A stretch of 64,000 nucleotides of DNA from Roseomonas gilardii (GCF_001941945.1 NZ_CP015583.1:2002501-2066500), one strand, 5' to 3'. Counted from the stretch's first letter, positions 50,960 through 60,481 are shown. The notes: generated from the letters alone by a model not told the origin. Translations and numbers: made by a program.

Positions 50960-51879
50960 CGGAACCCCGCATCGCCGTCCTCGTCCCCTGCCGGGACGAG
51001 GAAGCCGCCGTGGGCGAGGTGGTTCGCGGCTTCCGCGCCGCCCTGCCCGGCGCCACCGTCTATGTCTACGACAACAACAGCACCGACCGGACGCGGGAGG
51101 TCGCCGCCGCCGCCGGGGCGGTGGTGCGTTCGGAAAGCCAGCCCGGCAAGGGCAGCGTGGTGCGGCGGATGTTCGCCGACATCGAGGCCGACGCCTATGT
51201 CCTCGTGGATGGCGACGGCACCTACGACGCCTCGGCCGCCCCGGAGATGGTGCGCCGACTGCTGGAGGAGCGGCTGGACATGGTCACCGCCATCCGGGTG
51301 GACGAGAGCGTCGGCGCCTACCGCCCCGGGCACCGCTTCGGCAACCTGATGCTGACCGGCATGGTCCGGCTGGTCTTCGGCGACCGGATCACCGACATGC
51401 TCTCGGGCTACCGCACCTTCTCGCGGCGCTTCGTGAAATCCTTCCCCGCCCTGGCGCATGGCTTCGAGACGGAAACGGAATTCACCGTCCATGCGCTGGA
51501 GCTGCACCTGCCGGTCGGAGAACTGCCGACCCCCTATCGCGAGCGGCCGGCGGGCTCCGCCTCCAAGCTGCACACGATCCGCGACGGCATCCGCATCCTG
51601 GGCACCATCGCCGCCCTGGTGCGGCGGGAACGCCCCCTGCCCTTCTTCGGCGGCCTTGCCGCCCTGCTCCTCCTCCTGGCGGCGCTGCTGATGGTCCCGG
51701 TGCTGGAGACCTATCTGCAAACCGGCCTGGTGCCGCGCATGCCGAGCTTCCTGGCATCGGTCGGCCTGACCATCCTGGCCTGGCTCTCGATCGCCTGCGG
51801 CCTGATCCTCGACACCGTCACCCAGGGGCGGCGGGAGGCCAAGCGCATGGCTTATCTTTCGATTCCGTCACGATATTGA
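50956..51879 (+). CDS. Family 2 glycosyltransferase, membrane-anchored
   Basis: A 307-residue GT-A glycosyltransferase. The nucleotide-sugar fold starts IAVLVPCRDEEAAVGEVV, with DNNSTDRT and the metal-binding DGDGTYD. GHRFGNLMLTGMVR and DMLSGYR follow, and two membrane helices end the chain. It resembles dolichol/undecaprenyl phosphate sugar transferases, so with GtrA it may make and flip a lipid-linked sugar. The sugar is unknown. Confidence 0.9.
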   Translation: MTEPRIAVLVPCRDEEAAVGEVVRGFRAALPGATVYVYDNNSTDRTREVAAAAGAVVRSESQPGKGSVVRRMFADIEADAYVLVDGDGTYDASAAPEMVRRLLEERLDMVTAIRVDESVGAYRPGHRFGNLMLTGMVRLVFGDRITDMLSGYRTFSRRFVKSFPALAHGFETETEFTVHALELHLPVGELPTPYRERPAGSASKLHTIRDGIRILGTIAALVRRERPLPFFGGLAALLLLLAALLMVPVLETYLQTGLVPRMPSFLASVGLTILAWLSIACGLILDTVTQGRREAKRMAYLSIPSRY

Positions 51880-52023
51880 TTCCATCACAAAATTAATACA
51901 AACTTCCGCGATCGCTTATTATACTAGCGGTTGTACTCGTTAACCTTTGGGAACCTGTTCGTTGGTATTGGACTACCGCGCATACCGCCGTGATCCCGTT
52001 TCTTCCCCGGAAAGGAATTCCGC

Positions 52024-53775
52024 ATGACGCCTCCCAAGGAGATCCGGGAAAAGGACACGGTGTTATCGCGGGCCTTGGCCGCCTGCCGGCAGCAGTTCGT
52101 CGGCGTGGCGCTGTTCAGCGGCGTGGTGAACGTGCTGCAGCTCACGATCTCGCTCTACATGATGCAGGTCTTCGACCGCGTCCTGGCGACGCGCAGCACG
52201 GACACATTGCTCTGGCTGACCGTGGTCGCGGGCAGCGCGATCCTGCTTCTCGCGGTGCTGGAGGGTGTGCGCGGGCAGGTGATGCAGCGGGCCGCCGGCT
52301 GGATCGAGGCCCGGGTGGCCCCCGAGGGGTTCCTGCGCGCGCTGGAGGCACAGCTTCGCGGCCGGACCTACCGCACGGAGGCGCTGCGGGACCTGTCCCT
52401 GGCGCGCAACTGGCTCGGCAGCCCGGCGGCGCTTGCCCTCTATGACGTGCCCTGGGTGCCGATCTACCTGGCGGTGATCTTCCTGCTTCATCCGCTGCTC
52501 GGGGCGGTGGCGCTGGGTGGTGCCGTCCTGCTCTTCCTGCTGACCCTGCTGGGAGAGGCGGTGACCTCCCCTCTGCTGAAGCAGGCGGGCACGGCCAGCC
52601 TGCTCGCCAACCGCCGGGCGGAGATGCTGATCCGCAACGCCGAGGTGATCGACAGCATGGGCATGGCCCCCGCTGTGCTGCGCCGCTGGCGGGAGGCCGT
52701 GGCCGACGGCACGCCGCAGCAGGAGCGCGCGGCGAACCGGGCGGCGCTGCTGATGTCGGTGACCAAGTTCACCCGTCTGGCCCTGCAGATCGCCATCCTG
52801 GGCCTCGGTGCCTGGCTGGTGTTGCGGCAGGAGCTGACCTCCGGCGCCTCCATCGCCGGCTCGATCATCATGGGCCGCGCCCTGGCGCCGGTGGAACAGG
52901 TGATCGCCGGCTGGAAGGGGCTGGTGCAGGTGCGCCAGGCGCTGCAGCGGCTGAAGACCTTCCTGGCGCTGCCGCGCCTGCGGCCGGCGGGCATGCCGCT
53001 GCCGGAGCCCAAGGGCCGGCTGGTGGCGGAACGCCTCGCCTACGCGCCGCCAGGGCAGACGGCCGCGGTGATCAAGGGGCTGAACTTCGCGATCGAGGCG
53101 GGGGAGAGCGTGGCCATCATCGGCCCCTCCGCCGCCGGCAAGACCACGCTGGTCCGCCTGCTGATCGGCACGCTGGCGCCCAGCGCCGGGGCCGCGCGGC
53201 TCGACGGGGCGGATGTCTCCACTTGGCTGCGTGAGGATCTCGGCCGCCATCTCGGCTATCTGCCGCAGGATGTGGAGCTGTTCGAGGGCAGCGTCTTCCG
53301 CAACATCGCCCGCATGGGCGAGGCGGAGCCGGAGGACGTCTTCGCCGCGGCGAAGCTGGCCGGCTGCCACGAGATGATCCTGCGCCTGCCGCAGGGCTAC
53401 GACACCGAGGTCGGCGAGGCGGGGCAGCAGCTTTCCGGCGGCCAGCGCCAGCTCGTGGGCCTGGCCCGCGCGCTCTTCGGGCGGCCGAAGCTGCTGGTGC
53501 TGGACGAACCCGACAGCAGCCTCGACGGCGATGCCGAGGCACGCCTGCTCCATGCGCTGCGCGAACTGCGCGAGCACGGCACCACCGTGGTGCTGGTGAG
53601 CCACCGTCCCGTCCTGGTCCAGGGCGTGGACAAGGTGATGCTGCTGCGCGACGGGCAGATCGAGGCCTTCGGCCCGCGGCAGGAGGTGCTGAACCGCGTC
53701 ATGGGCCCGCGTCCGGCCGTGGCCGCGCCGCGCAATCCCGCCTCCCTGCCCGGCCAGCCTGGAGTTGCCGCATGA
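52024..53775 (+). CDS. Type I secretion ABC transporter (PrtD-type)
   Basis: A 583-residue inner-membrane exporter with about six membrane helices (residues 25-315) and an ATPase domain: Walker A GPSAAGKTT, signature LSGGQRQL, Walker B LLVLDEPDSSLD and switch His in VLVSHRP. There is no C39 peptidase domain, so it belongs to the PrtD class that exports RTX-like substrates by a C-terminal signal. The AT-rich region just upstream contains a TATACT and is the likely promoter. It overlaps the HlyD-like gene by ATGA. Confidence 0.93.
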   Translation: MTPPKEIREKDTVLSRALAACRQQFVGVALFSGVVNVLQLTISLYMMQVFDRVLATRSTDTLLWLTVVAGSAILLLAVLEGVRGQVMQRAAGWIEARVAPEGFLRALEAQLRGRTYRTEALRDLSLARNWLGSPAALALYDVPWVPIYLAVIFLLHPLLGAVALGGAVLLFLLTLLGEAVTSPLLKQAGTASLLANRRAEMLIRNAEVIDSMGMAPAVLRRWREAVADGTPQQERAANRAALLMSVTKFTRLALQIAILGLGAWLVLRQELTSGASIAGSIIMGRALAPVEQVIAGWKGLVQVRQALQRLKTFLALPRLRPAGMPLPEPKGRLVAERLAYAPPGQTAAVIKGLNFAIEAGESVAIIGPSAAGKTTLVRLLIGTLAPSAGAARLDGADVSTWLREDLGRHLGYLPQDVELFEGSVFRNIARMGEAEPEDVFAAAKLAGCHEMILRLPQGYDTEVGEAGQQLSGGQRQLVGLARALFGRPKLLVLDEPDSSLDGDAEARLLHALRELREHGTTVVLVSHRPVLVQGVDKVMLLRDGQIEAFGPRQEVLNRVMGPRPAVAAPRNPASLPGQPGVAA

Positions 53776-55148
53776 GCGCGAATATCGCCCTGCCGCCCCT
53801 TGGCGGTCCCCTGACCCCCACCCCGGCGGGCCATCCCGGCCTGCCGGAGCTGGTGCTCGACCTGCCGCGCCCCCGCACGCGCGGTCCGATGCTGCTCGGC
53901 ATCGCCAGCATCGCGCTGTTCGTCGGCGGCTTCGGCACCTGGTCCTTCACCGCCCCCCTGAGCGAGGCCGCCATCGCCCCCGGCGTCATCAAGGCCGAGG
54001 GCAACCGCCGCGCCGTGCAGCACCTGGAGGGCGGGATCGTGCGCGAGATCCTGGTCCGCGACGGTGACGAGGTGAAGGCCGGGCAGGTCCTGATGCGGCT
54101 GGACGACACCCAGTCCGACGCCACGCTGGAAAGCTCGCGCGGCACCCGCTGGGCGCTGATGGCGCAGGCGGCCCGGGACGCGGCCGAGGTGGCGGGCGCC
54201 ACGACCGTCGCCTATCCGGCGGAGCTGGTCTCCTCCGACGACCCGCGTGCGCGGGAGGCGATGACGGGGCAGAGCATCCTCTTCGCCAGCCGCACCGCCA
54301 GCCTGGCCAGCCAGATCCAGGTGCTGGAGGCCCGGCTGGGCCAGTACGGCGCCTCCATCCTCTCCACCCGCGCCCAGATCACCAGCCAGCAGCGCCAGCT
54401 CGACCTGCTGCGGCGCGAGGAAACGGATGTGCGGGCCCTGGTGGCGCAGGGGCTGGAGCGGATGCCCCGCCTGCTGGGCCTGCAACGGCAGATCGCCTCG
54501 GCGGAAGGCAACATCTCCGACCTGCAGGGGCAGGTCGAACGGGCCGAGGCCCAGATCACCGAGACCCGGAACCAGCTCCGCAACACGCGCGACCAGCGCG
54601 TGCAGGAAGCCTCCACCGATGCGCGGGAGGTGGATACCAAGCTGCGGGAACTGCAGGAGCGCATCCGCGCCGCGCAGGACGTGTCCACGCGCCGCGAGAT
54701 CCTGGCGCCGGTGGATGGCGTCGTGCTCAACAGCCATTTCTTCAACCCCGGCGCCGTGGTGAAGCCCGGCGACACGGTGCTGGAGATCGTACCCGACCGC
54801 GACCGGCTGGTGGCGGAGGTGAAGGTCTCCCCCACCGACATCGACGTGGTCCATAACGGGCTGGAGGCGGAAGTGCGGCTGCCGGCCTTCAAGCAGCGGC
54901 TGGTGCCCTATCTGCACGGGCACGTCACCTTCGTGGGCAGCGACGTGAATCAGGAGCCGCAGCGCGGCACCGAATACTACCGCGCGCAGATCGTGATCGA
55001 GCCGGACCAGATCGCCAAGCTGGAGAACGTCTCGCTGAAGGCCGGCATGCCGGTGGAGGCGCAGATCAAGATCGGCGACCGGAGCTTCTTCCGCTACATG
55101 ATGCAGCCTCTGATCGACAGCTTCCACAGGGCCTTCCGTGAGCAGTAA
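53772..55148 (+). CDS. Type I secretion membrane-fusion protein (HlyD/PrtE type)
   Basis: A 458-residue adaptor with a short cytoplasmic N-terminus, one membrane helix (about 38-58), a lipoyl-like half (APGVIKAEGNRRAVQHLEGGIV), a long coiled-coil hairpin (about 130-310) and the second lipoyl half with APVDGVVLN. It links the ABC exporter to an outer-membrane channel. No tolC gene lies in the window. The last bases overlap the start of a small third gene. Confidence 0.93.
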   Translation: MSANIALPPLGGPLTPTPAGHPGLPELVLDLPRPRTRGPMLLGIASIALFVGGFGTWSFTAPLSEAAIAPGVIKAEGNRRAVQHLEGGIVREILVRDGDEVKAGQVLMRLDDTQSDATLESSRGTRWALMAQAARDAAEVAGATTVAYPAELVSSDDPRAREAMTGQSILFASRTASLASQIQVLEARLGQYGASILSTRAQITSQQRQLDLLRREETDVRALVAQGLERMPRLLGLQRQIASAEGNISDLQGQVERAEAQITETRNQLRNTRDQRVQEASTDAREVDTKLRELQERIRAAQDVSTRREILAPVDGVVLNSHFFNPGAVVKPGDTVLEIVPDRDRLVAEVKVSPTDIDVVHNGLEAEVRLPAFKQRLVPYLHGHVTFVGSDVNQEPQRGTEYYRAQIVIEPDQIAKLENVSLKAGMPVEAQIKIGDRSFFRYMMQPLIDSFHRAFREQ

Positions 55149-55452
55149 CAACAAGCCGGCCCCGGCCGCACTTCCCTGCATCTTCAGCGACGGGGTCATC
55201 GACGCCCAGGTGCGCCATGGCGTGGCGCGCTTCACCCTGGGCCAGACGGGAACGGACGGCCAGCTCGCCCCGGCGGGCCAGCTCGTCCTGCCGCTGACCC
55301 AGTTGCCCAACCTGATCGGCAGCGTCACGCGGCTGCTGCAGGAGCTGGAGGCGCGTGCCCGGCAGGCACAGCAGCAACAGCAGGGCGCCGCGGCGGCGGC
55401 CGAACCGGCGGCAACGCCGGCGGGTGGCGCCTTCCGTTTCTCCACGGAGTAA
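55138..55452 (+). CDS. Small protein encoded in the type I secretion operon, unrecognised
   Basis: I do not recognise this 104-residue protein. It starts at a GTG overlapping the HlyD-like stop by 11 bases, so it is co-translated. The N-terminal half (CIFSDGVIDAQVRHGVARFTLG) looks like paired beta-strands, followed by PLTQLPNLIGSVTRLLQELEARARQ, a helix, and a tail rich in Gln and Ala. No signal peptide or membrane helix is seen. It could be a cytoplasmic accessory to the exporter or its cargo. It loosely recalls DUF3467-like strand-helix proteins, which I cannot confirm. Confidence 0.7.
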   Translation: MSSNNKPAPAALPCIFSDGVIDAQVRHGVARFTLGQTGTDGQLAPAGQLVLPLTQLPNLIGSVTRLLQELEARARQAQQQQQGAAAAAEPAATPAGGAFRFSTE

Positions 55453-55456
55453 AGTT

Positions 55457-55486
55457 TCCAGGCGCTCCGGCAACGGGGCGCCTGGA
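55457..55486 (+). terminator. GCAA-loop hairpin after the type I secretion operon
   Basis: A 13-bp stem (TCCAGGCGCTCCG with one wobble) and a GCAA tetraloop sit between the convergent secretion operon and the glycerophosphodiesterase gene. No T run follows, so it may serve as a bidirectional 3'-end structure. Confidence 0.5.
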
Positions 55487-55488
55487 CC

Positions 55489-56226
55489 CTATCCCCGCTC
55501 GCCGCGCATCCGCATGGCCAGCACGGGATCATCGCTGGCCATCGCATCCACGCCCAGATCCAGCATGCGGGCGATGCTGTCCGCGTGGTTGCCGCCCCAG
55601 ACGGCGATCCGCAGTCCGGCCGCGCGCAGCCCCGCCACCAGTTCCGCATCCATCACGCTGGCATGGGTTTCCACCATGGAAAGCCCATGGGCCTTCGCCA
55701 CGCCGATCACCCCCGGCAGGCCCAGCCCCTCCAGCATGGCCGGGTCGAAGAGCCAGGCGACATGGTCGAAGCCGCCCGCCGCCTGGGCCGCGGCGGCGGT
55801 GGGCGCGTGAAAGGCGATGATGCCGCAGCGCCCCCGCATTCCATGCCGGTCCAGGATCGGAAGCGCCACGTCCAGCAAGCCCGGATAGGGCCTGCCTCGC
55901 ACATCCGTCTTGAGCTCGACCTGCAGGCCGGAGGCGGAGGAAGCGACCAGTTCGACGACATCGCGCAGATGCGGGATGCACTCCCCGCCCGCGCCGCGCA
56001 GGCGGAGGCGCGTCAGCTCCTCGACCGGATGCTCGGCCAGGAGGCCCTGCCCCTCGGAGGTCCTTTCCAGCCGGGCGTCGTGATGCACGATTGGCTGCTC
56101 ATCAACCGAAAGGTGTATATCGCACTCGCAATATTCAACCTTAAGCTGTGATGCATGGCGGAACCCACCAATACTGTTCTCCGGCCACAAAAATGCACCG
56201 CCTCGATGGCCGATGATTTTTGTCAT
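55489..56226 (-). CDS. Glycerophosphodiester phosphodiesterase
   Basis: A 245-residue GDPD-type TIM barrel that hydrolyses glycerophosphodiesters. Conserved residues appear in IIGHRGGAFLWPENS, ECDIHLS and IVHHDARLERTS, and ELKTD follows. There is no signal peptide, so it is cytoplasmic (UgpQ-like). The 5' third of the gene has lower GC than its surroundings, shared with the small gene divergent from it. Confidence 0.9.
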   Translation of the reverse strand: MTKIIGHRGGAFLWPENSIGGFRHASQLKVEYCECDIHLSVDEQPIVHHDARLERTSEGQGLLAEHPVEELTRLRLRGAGGECIPHLRDVVELVASSASGLQVELKTDVRGRPYPGLLDVALPILDRHGMRGRCGIIAFHAPTAAAAQAAGGFDHVAWLFDPAMLEGLGLPGVIGVAKAHGLSMVETHASVMDAELVAGLRAAGLRIAVWGGNHADSIARMLDLGVDAMASDDPVLAMRMRGERG

Positions 56227-56323
56227 GGGCGGTATTGTCTCCCGTCTTCTTGAAAGGGTGGAACTGGATGCGCATTGGGCCTATTCCTATCTTCACCTGC
56301 CCTGAAGCGTGGAACGTGGTGAG

Positions 56324-56632
56324 ATGTCGCTCATTCTGGTTCTGTATGACTTGCCACAAGGCGCGACCGAGGTTCTGGAACAGGCGATCTGGGAGGTCTC
56401 GGAAAGCCACTGGGTCGCCAACGCGAATGCTCTCTTCGTTTCGAGTGACATGTCGGTGAGCTATCTTTCCCAGCACCTTCGCGGCGCCCTGCGGCGTAAC
56501 GGGATCGCCGGACCGATCCTGGTCATGCGCATGGCGGAGGATATCGCCACGGACGGCCTGCCGCCGGACGCCGCCTCCTGGCTGCGTCAGCAGGTGGACC
56601 TGCCCATGCCGCGCGCCGCCCGGCCGAACTGA
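56324..56632 (+). CDS. Small protein with Cas2/SinR-like fold signature, function unknown
   Basis: A 102-residue protein beginning MSLILVLYDLP, a first strand ending in Asp like Cas2 and SinR-type ferredoxin folds. A helix (ATEVLEQAIWEVS), a strand ANALFVSSDMS, a helix (YLSQHLRGALRRNG) and a strand GPILVMRM follow, matching the beta-alpha-beta-beta-alpha-beta order. No CRISPR array or other Cas gene is near. The ATG at 56324 has GGTGAG right against it; a GTG five codons upstream is an alternative. The first half has visibly lower GC than the window, suggesting acquisition. Confidence 0.6.
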   Translation: MSLILVLYDLPQGATEVLEQAIWEVSESHWVANANALFVSSDMSVSYLSQHLRGALRRNGIAGPILVMRMAEDIATDGLPPDAASWLRQQVDLPMPRAARPN

Positions 56633-56673
56633 GGCCCAGCCTCCGCCCTTCCCGCGCGGCGGGCCGCCATGCT

Positions 56674-57606
56674 TCATGGCAGCGAGGCCAGCCGCCCGGC
56701 CAAAGCCTCGAAGAACGGCTCCACGGCCAGTGTTTCCGCGACGCGGATATTCGGCGTTCGCCGCATCCGGTTCCAGCGGTCGATATGCGTGCGCCCCCGG
56801 CCGATGCCGGTGCCGCATTCCACCTCCACCCAGGCTTCCCGAAGACCGAAGAGTTCCGGCCACAGCACCAGCGCCACGGCGCAGGGGTCGTGCAGCGGAA
56901 AGCCACGATGCCCGAAGCGGCGGGAGGCCGGCACGCCCCGCAGGATGGCGCAGGCAGCCTCCAGGCAGGCCCCCTTCCCCGCCCCGGCCAGCCGTTCCAC
57001 CACGGCTGGCGTGACGAAGGCCTGGGCGGTGAGGTCCAGGGTCACGAGGCTGACCGGCAGCCCTGTGGCGATCACGGCGGCCAGCGCCTCGGGATCGGAG
57101 GCGGCGTTGAACTCGGCCGAGGGTGTCCAGTTCCCCTCGCCCCAGGCGCCGGTCATCAGCACGATCTCGCGCACGCGGTCCCGCAGCTCCGGCTCGGCGG
57201 ACAGGGCCAGAGCGAGGTTCGTGGCCGGCGCCAGACCGATCAGCGTCACCTCGCCCGGGGCCGAGCGGCGCAGCAGGTCCCGGATGGCATCCGCCGCCAG
57301 GCCGGGCGCGACTGGCGGGCCTTCCGGCAGGCTCACCCCGGCCAAGCCATCGGCCGCATGCACCGCCGTCTCGGAGCGGAACTCGCCCAGCAGCGGGCGG
57401 CTCGCCCCGCCCACCACCGGCACGGCCCGTCCGGTCAGCCCGATGATGGCACGGGCATTGGCGAGCGTCCGCTCCAGTCCGACATTGCCGCCGCAGACCG
57501 TCACCAGCCGCACATCCAGCTCCGGCGAGGCCAGGGCCAGCCAGAGCGCGATCGCGTCATCCGTGCCCGGGTCGCAATCGATGACGGTGGTGCGCGGCGC
57601 GGTCAT
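56674..57606 (-). CDS. Nucleoside hydrolase (inosine/uridine-preferring family)
   Basis: A 310-residue nucleoside hydrolase that splits nucleosides into base and ribose. The calcium-binding motif DCDPGTDDA is at residues 10-18. MTGAWGEGNWTPSAEFNAASDPEA and a C-terminal HDPCAVALVL complete the family pattern. The start overlaps the stop of the M20 hydrolase gene (ATGA), so the two are coupled. Substrate preference cannot be read. Confidence 0.92.
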   Translation of the reverse strand: MTAPRTTVIDCDPGTDDAIALWLALASPELDVRLVTVCGGNVGLERTLANARAIIGLTGRAVPVVGGASRPLLGEFRSETAVHAADGLAGVSLPEGPPVAPGLAADAIRDLLRRSAPGEVTLIGLAPATNLALALSAEPELRDRVREIVLMTGAWGEGNWTPSAEFNAASDPEALAAVIATGLPVSLVTLDLTAQAFVTPAVVERLAGAGKGACLEAACAILRGVPASRRFGHRGFPLHDPCAVALVLWPELFGLREAWVEVECGTGIGRGRTHIDRWNRMRRTPNIRVAETLAVEPFFEALAGRLASLP

Positions 57607-58790
57607 CCCAGCTCCACCTCGACCAGGCTGCACCAGTAGGCCGCGCCATGCGCGACGATCTCGTCGTTGAAATCGTAATGCGGATTGTGCTGGTAGCCCT
57701 CGGGATGGCGCGGCGCACCCATGCCGATGAAGGCGAAGGCGCCGGGACGTTCGAGCAGCATGAAGGCGAAATCCTCGCCCGGCGTGATCGGCTCCGGGTC
57801 GTCATCCACCAAGGCCTCGCCCACCGTGGCGCGGGCGGCGCGCAGCGCGACCTGCACCTGCTCCGCATGGTTCACCGTGGGCGGCGTACCGTGGATGTAG
57901 CGGGCCTCCACCGACACCTCATGCGTCGCGGCGGTATTCTCCGCGATGGCCAGGATGCGGCGCTCCAGCAGGGCGCGTTCCTCGTTGCGGAAGGCACGAG
58001 CGGTGCCGCGCACCGTCACCTTCGCCGGGATCACGTTCGGCGCCTTGGCATCGCCCGCCGCGATATGGCCGACGCTGACGACGCCGCTCTGCAAGGGGTC
58101 GATGTTGCGGGCCACGATGCTGTGCAGCGCGGTGATGAACTGTGCCGCCGCCAGCGTGGCATCCGCCGCCAGATGCGGCCGCGCGCCATGCCCGCCCTTG
58201 CCGGTGAAGACGGCCTCCCAGGTATCGGCGCTGGCCAGGGCGCGGCTGCGCGGCACGGCGATGCTGCCCACCGGCATGTCGAGCATGTTGTGCAGCCCAT
58301 AGACCGCATCGACGGGGAAGGTCTCGAACAGCCCCTCCCTGATCATGCGGTCGGCGCCACCGAGTCCCTCCTCGGCGGGCTGGAAGATGAACTGCACCGT
58401 GCCGGAGAAGCGGTCCGGATTCCGTGCCAGCCACTTCGCGGCGCCGAGCAGCATGGCGGTGTGCCCGTCATGGCCGCAGGCATGCATCGTGCCGGGCCTG
58501 GTGCTGGCATAGGGAAGCCCCGTCACCTCGCCCATCGCCAGCGCGTCCATGTCGGCACGCAGCCCGATGGCCCGGTTGCCGCCGCCGCTGCTCCCCTTGC
58601 CGCGCAGCGTGCCGACCACGCCGGTCCCGCCCAGCCCCTCGGTCACCTCGATCCCGGCCTCGCGCAGCTCCCGCGCCACCAGCGCGGCGGTGCGCGTCTC
58701 GTCGAAGCCGAGTTCCGGATGGGCATGGATGTCGCGGCGCCAGGCGGTCATGGCCGGGGCGAGAGGGGCGAGATCCTCCGGTGAGGGCAT
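57603..58790 (-). CDS. M20-family amidohydrolase
   Basis: A 395-residue metal-dependent amidohydrolase of the M20/hippurate-hydrolase type. HAHPELGFDE, the metal-binding MHACGHDGH and FQPAEEGLGGA are in place, with a dimerisation lid domain and a C-terminal TPGEDFAF. It removes acyl groups from N-acyl amino acids or similar compounds. GGAG precedes the ATG giving MPSPEDL. It heads a two-gene unit with the nucleoside hydrolase and is divergent from the binding-protein/adenine deaminase genes. Confidence 0.92.
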   Translation of the reverse strand: MPSPEDLAPLAPAMTAWRRDIHAHPELGFDETRTAALVARELREAGIEVTEGLGGTGVVGTLRGKGSSGGGNRAIGLRADMDALAMGEVTGLPYASTRPGTMHACGHDGHTAMLLGAAKWLARNPDRFSGTVQFIFQPAEEGLGGADRMIREGLFETFPVDAVYGLHNMLDMPVGSIAVPRSRALASADTWEAVFTGKGGHGARPHLAADATLAAAQFITALHSIVARNIDPLQSGVVSVGHIAAGDAKAPNVIPAKVTVRGTARAFRNEERALLERRILAIAENTAATHEVSVEARYIHGTPPTVNHAEQVQVALRAARATVGEALVDDDPEPITPGEDFAFMLLERPGAFAFIGMGAPRHPEGYQHNPHYDFNDEIVAHGAAYWCSLVEVELG

Positions 58791-58882
58791 AATTCGTCTC
58801 CAGACTGGATAGCGGGCTTGCTTTCCGGCGCCGGGCGGTATCATGCCACGCGCCAGAAATCACTGCCACCGGACCACCCGCC

Positions 58883-60481
58883 ATGCGCCTCCCCCGCCTT
58901 CGCGACGCCCTGCTCGCCTCCACCCTCCTGGCTGGTGCGGCGCTGGCGGTCGCGGCACCGGCCGCCGCCCAGGATTCCGACACGCTGCGCATCGGCATGG
59001 AGGCCGGGCCGACCAGCATCGACCCGCATTTCGCCAGCGTGATCACCAACTACGCCTATGGCCGCCACTACTTCCAGCCGCTGATGGAACAGGATGCGCG
59101 GCAGGTGCTGCGCCCGGCGCTGGCCACCGAATGGCGCGCGGTGGACGACCTGACCTGGGAGATCAGGCTGAACCCGGCGGCGCGCTTCCAGGACGGCACG
59201 CCGGTGACGGTGGACGACGTGGCCTTCACCATCGCCCGCGCCGGCGACGTGCCGAACTCGCCCTCCTCGCTCAACACCTATACCCGGCCGGTGAAGTCGG
59301 TGGAGCAGGTGGATGCGCATACGCTGCGCATCCACACCCATGCGCCGACGCCGCTGATGGCGAACTACCTGTCCATGGTGATGATCCTGGCCAGGCATGC
59401 GGCGGAGGGGCTCTCCACCGCCGATTTCAACGCCGGCAAGGGCATGGTCGGCACGGGCCCCTATCGCTACGTCTCCTGGACGCCCGGCGGCGTGGCGGTG
59501 ATGGAACGCTACGAGGAGTTCGCCGGGCCGAAGCCCGCCTTCAAGCGGGTCGAGTTCCGCCCCATCGCCAATGCCGGCGCCCGCACCGCCGCACTGCGCG
59601 CCGGCGATGTGGACCTGATCGAGATCGTGCCGACCGACCAGTTCGACCGCTTCGCCAAGGACGCGAGCTTCGCCACCGCCGCCAGCCCCTCCAACCGGCT
59701 GATGTTCCTGACGCTGGACAGCGACCGCGAGGTGACGCCGCACATCGCGGGCCGCGACGGCAAGCCGATCCCCAACCCGCTGCGGGACGTGCGGGTGCGC
59801 AAGGCGCTGTCCATGGCGATCAACCGGGAGGCTATCGTCTCCCGCGTCATGCAGGGCCAGGGCCTGCCCAGCAACGACCTTGCCCCCCCGGGCTATTTCG
59901 GCGCCTCGCCCGAACTGGCGAAGCCGCAGCCCTTCGACCTCGCGGCGGCGAAGAAGCTGCTGGCCGAGGCAGGCTATCCGGAAGGCTTCGCCGTGCAGAT
60001 CAACGGGCCGAACGACCGCTACGTGAATGACGAGCAGGTGGTGCAGGCGATCGGCCAGATGTGGAGCCGCGCCGGCCTCGCCGCCACGGTGGAAACGAAG
60101 CCGCGCGGCACTTGGCTGAGCGAGTCGGCGCAGCTCAAATACTCGGTGAACCTGTCCGGCTTCTCGCCCAATCCGGAGGTGCTGGGGATGCTGGAGGCTC
60201 TGATCCACACGGTGGACCCGTCGCGCGGCTTCGGCCCGGCCAATCGCGGGCGCTTCAGCAATGCCGCGATCGACCGGCTGATCGAGCAGGCCCGCACCAC
60301 CATGGACAACCAGGAGCGCGAGCGCATCAGCCGCGAGGCTACGCGCATGGCGATCCTCGACCAGCAGGCGCTGATCCCGCTCTATTTCCAGACCAACACC
60401 TGGGCGATGCGGAAGGGGCTGCGCTACGAGGCCCGCACCGACGAGATGACGCTCGCCACCAGCGTGAGCAAGGCACCATGA
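58883..60481 (+). CDS. ABC transporter substrate-binding protein (family 5)
   Basis: A 532-residue periplasmic binding protein with a signal peptide (residues 1-29, ending AAAQD) and the family 5 pattern RLNPAARFQDGTPVTVDDV, VGTGPYRYV and RKALSMAINREAIV. No permease or ATPase genes are adjacent, so it must use a transporter encoded elsewhere, or be an incomplete copy of an operon. It overlaps the adenine deaminase-like gene by ATGA, suggesting its ligand feeds that enzyme. Confidence 0.9.
   Translation: MRLPRLRDALLASTLLAGAALAVAAPAAAQDSDTLRIGMEAGPTSIDPHFASVITNYAYGRHYFQPLMEQDARQVLRPALATEWRAVDDLTWEIRLNPAARFQDGTPVTVDDVAFTIARAGDVPNSPSSLNTYTRPVKSVEQVDAHTLRIHTHAPTPLMANYLSMVMILARHAAEGLSTADFNAGKGMVGTGPYRYVSWTPGGVAVMERYEEFAGPKPAFKRVEFRPIANAGARTAALRAGDVDLIEIVPTDQFDRFAKDASFATAASPSNRLMFLTLDSDREVTPHIAGRDGKPIPNPLRDVRVRKALSMAINREAIVSRVMQGQGLPSNDLAPPGYFGASPELAKPQPFDLAAAKKLLAEAGYPEGFAVQINGPNDRYVNDEQVVQAIGQMWSRAGLAATVETKPRGTWLSESAQLKYSVNLSGFSPNPEVLGMLEALIHTVDPSRGFGPANRGRFSNAAIDRLIEQARTTMDNQERERISREATRMAILDQQALIPLYFQTNTWAMRKGLRYEARTDEMTLATSVSKAP

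Noticed and set aside
53397-55649. A 750-residue open frame on the minus strand
   Set aside because: It is antisense to the type I secretion genes and carries no recognisable domain.
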